Shown: positions 55,038-60,626 of the stretch, piece by piece
How positions within the stretch are numbered: the stretch's first letter is position 1
How the letters are laid out: each line of letters opens with the position of its first letter
NCBI GenBank assembly: GCA_025453975.1
Contig: JALOPI010000019.1
Coordinates: forward strand, 1-60,626
Origin: Syntrophobacteraceae bacterium
GTDB taxonomy: Bacteria; Desulfobacterota; Syntrophobacteria; Syntrophobacterales; Syntrophobacteraceae
DNA: 60,626 nucleotides
Reading direction: 5' to 3'
Made by a program: the position numbers and the translations under genes
Notes under the pieces: generated by a model
Told to the model about the DNA's origin: nothing
Databases searched by the model: none
Seen by the model: only the letters and a program-made list of their open reading frames with translations

Positions 55038-56120
55038 ATGGAACAGGATAAGCTCCTCCAACCTTACGATTTAGGACCTCTGGCTCTTCCCAACCGGATG
55101 GTCATGGCCCCCATGACCCGGGGGCGGGCCGGGGTTGATGGCACACCCAACGACCTGATGGCCCGCTACTACCGGCAGCGGGCCGGGGCCGGACTCATCG
55201 TGACCGAGGCCACGGCCGTCTCGCGCGGGGGAGTCGGCTGGCTGGGGGCCCCGGGTATTTACACGGGCTCCCACGTGGCGGGCTGGCGCCAGGTGACCCT
55301 GGCCGTGCACGAAGCGGGCGGGCGCATCTTTCTGCAGCTCTGGCACATGGGTCGCGCCTCACACCCCGATTTCCTGCAAGGCGACCTGCCCGTGGCGCCG
55401 TCAGCCGTGGCCGCCGAGGGCTTTTCCCACACGCCCCTGGGCAAGAAGCCTTATGTGGTCCCACGAGCCATGGAGTCCGCCGAGATCCCCGTCATCGTTG
55501 GAGATTACGCCGCCGCGGCCGCCAAGGCCCGGGAGGCCGGATTCGATGGCGTGGAGATTCACGGAGCCAATGGCTATCTCATCGACCAGTTCCTCCGTGA
55601 CGGCTCGAACCACCGCACCGACGCCTACGGCGGAAGCATCGCCAACCGGGCGAGGTTTCTCCTGGAGGTGACGGAGGCGGTGTGCGGTGCATGGTCCCCG
55701 GACCGCGTCGGTGTGAGACTCTCTCCCACCGGAGTCTACAACGACATGAGCGACAGCGATCCGCCAGCCACCTTCGGTCATGCGGCGGAGGCACTGAGCC
55801 GTCTCGGCCTGGCCTATCTGCACCTCATGGAGCCCCTGCCCGGCCATCCCATGGCCGGAACCCGCGAGCGCATATCCCCCATGCTTCGGAAGGTCTACGG
55901 GGGTACCCTCATCATCAACGGGGGATTCGATGCACAGCTGGCGAGCGCGGCCATCGAAAGAGGCGAGGCCGACCTGGTGGCCTTCGGAATGCCGTTTCTC
56001 GCCAACCCGGATCTCGTTCGGCGCACTCGCCAGGGGGCCCCCCTCAACGCGCCGGATTATGCGACCCTGTACACTCCCGGCCCTGAAGGCTACGTGGACT
56101 ACCCGTCCCTGGAGCCCTGA
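55038..56120 (+). CDS. Old Yellow Enzyme-family alkene reductase
   Basis: 360 residues from MEQDKLLQPYDL. FMN TIM-barrel of the NemA/OYE type: MAPMTRGRA, FLQLWHMGRASHP, active-site His175 and Asn178 in VEIHGANGYLIDQFLRDGSNHR, and the FMN phosphate region INGGFD / GEADLVAFGMPFLANPDL. Reduces activated C=C bonds or nitro groups with NAD(P)H; the physiological substrate is unknown. GAGGGAG 6 bases before ATG 55038 supports this start. Probably co-transcribed with acnA. Confidence 0.93.
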   Translation: MEQDKLLQPYDLGPLALPNRMVMAPMTRGRAGVDGTPNDLMARYYRQRAGAGLIVTEATAVSRGGVGWLGAPGIYTGSHVAGWRQVTLAVHEAGGRIFLQLWHMGRASHPDFLQGDLPVAPSAVAAEGFSHTPLGKKPYVVPRAMESAEIPVIVGDYAAAAAKAREAGFDGVEIHGANGYLIDQFLRDGSNHRTDAYGGSIANRARFLLEVTEAVCGAWSPDRVGVRLSPTGVYNDMSDSDPPATFGHAAEALSRLGLAYLHLMEPLPGHPMAGTRERISPMLRKVYGGTLIINGGFDAQLASAAIERGEADLVAFGMPFLANPDLVRRTRQGAPLNAPDYATLYTPGPEGYVDYPSLEP

Positions 56121-56226
56121 CGGGGAGAGTGATGGCGGTTTCAGGCTTCGATCCACAGCCTTTGGTCTGGTCGAAGACGATCATGCCTTGGCGGGTCCCC
56201 CGGCCTCATGGATTCCCTGGCAGAGA

Positions 56227-56616
56227 TCAGGGATTGCCGTGAAGGGTCTGAAAGACAAGGGGGGCCACGGCAACCCAGATGGGGATGAGCACCCATACCC
56301 GACCTTCCAGAATATTGTAGTCCTGGAGGAGCCGTTTCCAGGAGTGGCCGGCCACGAAATGCCCGAACAGGAATTCGAAGGCCAGGGTCAGCACGAGCCA
56401 AAGGAGCCCGACGGTGACGGCCTGACCGGATGTCCGCAAGGGCCAGGCCGCCGTGACGCCCCAGATGTAGACACTGAAAAGCACCATTCCGGACAGAGTC
56501 GATACCTGGTGAGCCCGCGGCTCGCTCATGCGCTTCCCATAGGTCGCCTCGCGAAGTGCCCCGTTGATTATGGCGATCGCCACCATGGGCACCCAGGCCA
56601 AAACATATGTCCACAT
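56227..56616 (-). CDS. small integral membrane protein, four helices
   Basis: 129 residues from MWTYVLAWVPMVAIAIINGA. Four hydrophobic segments; conserved-looking INGALREATYGKRMSEPRAHQ after the first helix and FEFLFGHFVAGHSWKRLLQDYN before the last. I recall similar uncharacterised proteins but no named family. GAGGGAAAAGG directly before ATG 56616 supports this start rather than 56685. Converges with the OYE gene; the large membrane gene lies upstream on the same strand, 113 bases away. Confidence 0.75.
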   Translation of the reverse strand: MWTYVLAWVPMVAIAIINGALREATYGKRMSEPRAHQVSTLSGMVLFSVYIWGVTAAWPLRTSGQAVTVGLLWLVLTLAFEFLFGHFVAGHSWKRLLQDYNILEGRVWVLIPIWVAVAPLVFQTLHGNP

Positions 56617-56729
56617 ACCTTTTCCCTCGTGGGCTTCAACCTGCCGCCGAGCCGGGGCCTGACCCGTCCCTTGCGACCAGCTCATGGATGCCTCGTCGAG
56701 ATCGAAGACCCATTCCGCTCATATTGTGA

Positions 56730-59700
56730 TCATGGTTTCGCGCCGCGGGTGGTTGTCCAGCGCCAGGGGATCTTGCGCCACAGCTCGCCGCGACTCCACG
56801 ACTGGTAGGCCCATTTGAGCCAGCCCAGGACCGAGACGGCCAGCCAGAGCGCCCACGCGAGCATGAGGACCCGGTAGGCCAGAAGCGGCACCGACAGGAC
56901 CCACGGCTGGGGCAGTGCCCCCGTGACCCGGTCCTGGGTCCAGCGAAGCAGGAAGTCGTTGGACTGGTTCCCGGCGATCTGCATGCTGGGGATGCCCAGC
57001 AGCCCGTTGTGGACGGCGGCATAAAGGCAGCCCAGGGCGGCCAGGGTCCACAAGGCCAGGAGAACCTGAGCCGCATCGAAGGCGAGCCAGCCGCCGGCCA
57101 CCGTCGTCCGGGCCCGGACCCCCATGGCCAGGATCCAGCCCACCACCACGAGGGCCACCAGGGGATGCACCTGGGTCAGCCCCAGCCCGAGGAGCAGCCA
57201 GTGCCGGGTCCTGAGGGGCGTCCACTCAACCCGGCCCAGGCCCACGGCGGCCAGGACGACCACCACCAGACTGCTCCAGAAGAGCACGGCAGGCCCGAAA
57301 CGTGGCCCACCGGCCCAAAGTATCCAGCGGTTCCTCTGCACCTTCAGGATGACATCGCCATTGACGGCCGTCTGATCGGGACCGCCCAGGCGAGCTTCAC
57401 CCACCTCCAGCCAGAAGGACATGGGCCCAGCCTCGCGCCACTCCAGCCGCACCGAGCTCGAGCCGGGCTCCAGCGGAAGGGTGACGCTCCGCTCATCCTG
57501 TCGGATGGGCTGGATCTTCCCGTTGATCTGCACCAGCTCCAGGGTGGATTCAGGCGGGAGCGTCACCGGAAAGCGGCTCCCTTCGCTCGCCCGGATGTCG
57601 AGGGACAGCCGGGCGCTTCGGAACCTCTCACCCGGCGTGACCTCGAGGACGGCCTGGTCCACCGTGATCCGCTGCCCGTCCACGGCGGCGGGCCGCGAAA
57701 CCGCGATACTCACCTTCTCTCCCGGCCACGGCCGCCACTCGGGCTTCCAGACGCCCGTCGCGTCCTGATGGTGGATCACGGGAATGCCCGACAGATCGCA
57801 GTGCCAGATGGGGCTGGCATCCAGGATCCAGGCTTCCACCCAGGAAGGCCCGTCGAGGGATTGGGGCGCCACCAGGCGAATCTCGGGGGCTTCCTCCAGG
57901 ACCGAGGTCCAGTGGGCTTCCACGGCCTGGGGCTCCAGGCTCACCACGGCTCGCCGGTCCTCGACGCGCACACCCGAAGCGGTGACGGACTCCCCATCCA
58001 GGAGCGGGATGAGCACCGTCACCGGGCTGCCGGGGGGAGTGGCCCGCCTCACCGTGGTCGTCACCTGCCAGGTCAGCCCCAGGGAGATGACCCGTTCCAC
58101 GAACAGAAATGGCGGCAGCCGCTTTTCGTTCACCGCCTCCTCCGGCGTGTCGGACTTCAGAACGCGGGACAGCCGCAGGCTGGCGTCGGGCCGCCCATCG
58201 GCCTGAACGCCCCTCACCTCCCAGCCCGACCCCGACACCGCGACGCGATGGGGACGGAGTGGCAGGGGGAGCTGTACCGTCGGCTCCGTCGGGGACTTTC
58301 CCGCCAGGACCAGCCGGTGCGATCCCTTCGCCGCACGGACCCAGAGCTGCCCCTGGTCGTCCCGCAGCAGTCCCTCAACAGGACGATCATCCCACAGAAC
58401 CGATTCCGGCATCCACGAATCCGCCGTGGCAGGCAGCGGGACCGCCGTCTCCACCGCCGCGTCGACGGTGAGAACGATCCGGAGCGATTCACCCTCGGCG
58501 TGAAGCTCCATGCGAGGGATCTGGGCGCAGTGGGGCAGGCATTCCTGGGGCTTGAGGAGCCGCTGCCGCAGCTCTTCCAGGAGCTGCGGCGTAGGGAGGT
58601 CCGCCCGTGCCGGCGGGGTCGACCCGCCGAAAGTCCAGGCAAGGAGCAGGAAGGCGGCGGCCGCGGCTCCGCCTCCGGGCGGGAGCCACCGACGGACTGC
58701 CGTCCTCCAGTCCATGAGGATGACCACGAGACCGGCCAGGAGAAGCACGCGGGCCAAAGCCAGCACCAGACTCACACCGGGGGAAAGGAGCCAGATCCTC
58801 ACCTCCTGCTGCTTCGAGACGGGCCCGTTCCAGCGGAGGGGGACCTGGCGCCAGCTCCACCGGGGGAGCCCCGGCCCCGTCTGGATCACGGCCTTGGGGT
58901 CCTGAAGCAGCCAGGACTGCTGGGTCACGGCCTGCCCCTCGGCCTTGAAGGTCCTTCTCGTTCCGTACTCCTTCGACGGGGCCGCGGGCATGGCCTTCTG
59001 CTCGTAGGATTCCACGGCGGACCCGGCTTCGGGGACCGGCGCCGGGGGCGGCACACCCAGGGACAGGTCCCGCATGGGGGAGGGTCCTCCGTAAACCGGC
59101 TCCAGCTGGGGATAGAGGCCCCACCGCACCTGCTGAGCCATGAACGGAACCGTCAGAACCAGGAGGACCACCACGGCTCCCCACCGGTAGAGATCCACCC
59201 AGCGGCGCAGCCTCCCCTCGGGGAGGACCCGGAGGAGTGCCACCGCCCCCAGGAGATGCAGCCAAACCTGTCTCGGCGCGTCGGCCTCATGATAGATGAG
59301 GCCGAGGGTCGCCAGGGCCAGCAGTCCGAACCCCCAGTTCCAGAGCTTCGCCACCGCCAGGGAAACCACCAGCACCAGGAAAAGATCCAGGAGGGTCCAT
59401 CGCTCGAACCAGGTTCCGGGAGCCACATCCACACCGCTGGCCGAAAAGAGCCTCCAGCCGGGAGGCAGGTTCAGGACCCCGGTCAGGCTCTGGAAATCGT
59501 GGTCCCAGCTGACGGCGGGCAGCCGGTCAGTTCCGCCTTCGTACCGGGATTCGGCCGTGAGGCGCAGCTCGCCCCGGCGCAGCTCCACTCCCGCCTTTTT
59601 TTCGACCCCCTGCTCCGTCACGAGCTGATCCACTCCATCCACCGACACCCGCCCAAGCCTGACGGGAGGGTTCATGGCCAGGTACCACTGCCGGCTGAGG

Positions 59701-60626
59701 GTTCCGCTGACCTGGTCCTGGATGGTGAAGCCCTTGCCGTCGAAGTCCAGCCACCATGTCCGCTGGAGGCCCAGCCGGTCCGGCGCCGGGTCCGGATCCC
59801 CCCGGCGCAGCTCCTTGAAGATCATGGTCGATCCCGGCTGGACCAGGTAGGTGGAAAAGGAGGTCCACTCCGGAGGCGCCTCCGTCTGTCGTGGATCGAT
59901 GCCCGAAACGCCCTCGACCTGCACGAGGCGCAGGGGCGTTCGAGCCTGAAAGGCCCAGATCTCCGGCCCGAAGGGCGCGGCGACGGGGCCGATGCGCTCC
60001 ACCGGCCCATTGAGCCGGGAAACCACCCTCACGTCGAATCGACCGGGCCTCCCCTGGAGCAGGAGATTCCCCTCCGGCCCCATGCGCACCGGGATGGGGC
60101 TCTCGATGCGCATGGGGATGGAGCCCTGAAGGAGCGCGCCCTCGATCCGGACTTCACGCGGCTTCCCCGAAAGGGTCACTTTGAGCAGGCTCGTGGCCTG
60201 CATGGGAATGGAATCGTCGATGAGGCGGAAGACACGGATGTCGACCCGGTCCGCCTCATCGGGTCCCGCCGCGCGCTTCCGCAGATAGACGCGCCCGTCC
60301 TGGGTCAGGCGCGGCGCGTCCACGGCGCTGCCGTCCAGGGTGAGAGCCAGGAGGCCGCTCGATGGCGGAATGGGCAGGGTCTCGGGAAGCTCTCCCCAGG
60401 AAAAAGCTCCGGAAACGAGATGCTTTCCCGGTTTGAGGAGCACGGCGGGAGCGTCCTTGCGGCGCAGCACCGGCACGCCCTGACCGTCGACCTTGACGTC
60501 CCCCGGCCACTGAGCCGGACCGCCGGGAAGCTCCACCCAGGATTCCACGGCGACCAGCCATTCCTGCGAAAAGCGGCCCCCTCCTGAGGTCAGCTCCAGC
60601 CTGAGCCGCGAGGGCCACCGGCAGTA
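56730..60626 (-). CDS. very large membrane-anchored protein of unknown function (N-terminus outside window)
   Basis: At least 1298 residues; the frame stays open to the right edge, so the first visible Met-like GTG (60548) is not the true start. Long beta-rich, Pro/Trp-rich soluble stretches alternate with hydrophobic clusters: about four helices (LLDLFLVLVVSLAVAKLWNW ... AVVVLLVLTVPFMAQQ), one or two helices in the middle (LALARVLLLAGLVVILMDW), and about five near the C-terminus (VLFWSSLVVVVLAAVGLG ... LMLAWALWLAVSVLGWL). It ends with a basic tail. I recognise no enzyme motif. It may be an envelope protein with large extracytoplasmic domains. Function unknown. Confidence 0.8.
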   Translation of the reverse strand, partial: YCRWPSRLRLELTSGGGRFSQEWLVAVESWVELPGGPAQWPGDVKVDGQGVPVLRRKDAPAVLLKPGKHLVSGAFSWGELPETLPIPPSSGLLALTLDGSAVDAPRLTQDGRVYLRKRAAGPDEADRVDIRVFRLIDDSIPMQATSLLKVTLSGKPREVRIEGALLQGSIPMRIESPIPVRMGPEGNLLLQGRPGRFDVRVVSRLNGPVERIGPVAAPFGPEIWAFQARTPLRLVQVEGVSGIDPRQTEAPPEWTSFSTYLVQPGSTMIFKELRRGDPDPAPDRLGLQRTWWLDFDGKGFTIQDQVSGTLSRQWYLAMNPPVRLGRVSVDGVDQLVTEQGVEKKAGVELRRGELRLTAESRYEGGTDRLPAVSWDHDFQSLTGVLNLPPGWRLFSASGVDVAPGTWFERWTLLDLFLVLVVSLAVAKLWNWGFGLLALATLGLIYHEADAPRQVWLHLLGAVALLRVLPEGRLRRWVDLYRWGAVVVLLVLTVPFMAQQVRWGLYPQLEPVYGGPSPMRDLSLGVPPPAPVPEAGSAVESYEQKAMPAAPSKEYGTRRTFKAEGQAVTQQSWLLQDPKAVIQTGPGLPRWSWRQVPLRWNGPVSKQQEVRIWLLSPGVSLVLALARVLLLAGLVVILMDWRTAVRRWLPPGGGAAAAAFLLLAWTFGGSTPPARADLPTPQLLEELRQRLLKPQECLPHCAQIPRMELHAEGESLRIVLTVDAAVETAVPLPATADSWMPESVLWDDRPVEGLLRDDQGQLWVRAAKGSHRLVLAGKSPTEPTVQLPLPLRPHRVAVSGSGWEVRGVQADGRPDASLRLSRVLKSDTPEEAVNEKRLPPFLFVERVISLGLTWQVTTTVRRATPPGSPVTVLIPLLDGESVTASGVRVEDRRAVVSLEPQAVEAHWTSVLEEAPEIRLVAPQSLDGPSWVEAWILDASPIWHCDLSGIPVIHHQDATGVWKPEWRPWPGEKVSIAVSRPAAVDGQRITVDQAVLEVTPGERFRSARLSLDIRASEGSRFPVTLPPESTLELVQINGKIQPIRQDERSVTLPLEPGSSSVRLEWREAGPMSFWLEVGEARLGGPDQTAVNGDVILKVQRNRWILWAGGPRFGPAVLFWSSLVVVVLAAVGLGRVEWTPLRTRHWLLLGLGLTQVHPLVALVVVGWILAMGVRARTTVAGGWLAFDAAQVLLALWTLAALGCLYAAVHNGLLGIPSMQIAGNQSNDFLLRWTQDRVTGALPQPWVLSVPLLAYRVLMLAWALWLAVSVLGWLKWAYQSWSRGELWRKIPWRWTTTRGAKP

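Noticed and set aside
57009..60587. 1192-aa plus-strand open frame
   Set aside because: Rich in His, Gln, Pro, Arg and without hydrophobic or domain structure; it mirrors the large membrane protein on the minus strand, which has clear helices.

Overview
This 60.6-kb, high-GC window reads as a chromosomal stretch from an anaerobic delta-proteobacterium (Desulfobacterota). A Syntrophobacter-like or related sulfate-reducing or syntrophic lineage fits best. The grounds are a complex I operon without nuoE/nuoF, the siroheme-dependent heme genes ahbC-hemB-ahbD that are typical of sulfate reducers, the rho-rpmE-prfA-prmC-murA order, and an apparent selenoprotein. This assignment is inference from gene content; no rRNA or marker phylogeny is present. 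I see no phage, insertion sequence, CRISPR array, tRNA or rRNA.

Layout. (1) 1-11982, minus strand: nuoA-B-C-D-H-I-J-K, a MrpD/NuoM-like subunit, an 85-aa membrane protein, a NuoL-like subunit, nuoM, nuoN, then the 5' end of a [2Fe-2S] protein (NuoG/HoxU-like) that runs off the left edge. The complex has four antiporter-type subunits and no NADH-dehydrogenase subunits E/F here. A perfect TGTGA-N6-TCACA operator lies in front of nuoA. (2) 12.4-15.8 kb: a UMF1/Atg22-like MFS transporter, thioredoxin and BamD. (3) 16.4-24.2 kb: rho, rpmE, prfA, prmC, murA, comEC. (4) 24.3-35.1 kb: single genes and short runs: PsiE-like membrane protein, NADP isocitrate dehydrogenase, prmA, a secreted DUF4412-like protein, a nitrilase-fold amidase, an MltD-like transglycosylase, an aldo/keto reductase, two VTT-domain membrane proteins and an exported metallophosphoesterase. 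(5) 35.3-38.8 kb: NarL-type response regulator, TonB-dependent receptor, YfiR-like periplasmic protein. (6) 39.1-44.4 kb: a ClpX-like AAA+ ATPase translationally coupled to ahbC, then hemB and ahbD.

(7) 44.5-52.0 kb, minus strand: a divisome/cell-wall run: coiled-coil PD-(D/E)XK-like protein, ftsE, ftsX, EnvC-like activator, CtpA-type protease, YibQ-like deacetylase-fold protein, then a DUF1573 protein whose CGC redox motif is written TGA-Gly-Cys. (8) 52.3-56.6 kb: aconitase A, an Old Yellow Enzyme-type reductase and a small membrane protein. (9) 56.7 kb to the right edge: a very large membrane-anchored protein, incomplete at its N-terminus.

Most notable: the in-frame TGA of the DUF1573 gene (probable selenocysteine), the ClpX-like ATPase with a duplicated C-terminal region inside the alternative heme operon, the four-pump complex I with an uncharacterised 85-aa partner, the paired CRP/FNR/HcpR-like operators between nuoA and the MFS gene, and the nuclease-fold protein coupled to ftsEX.
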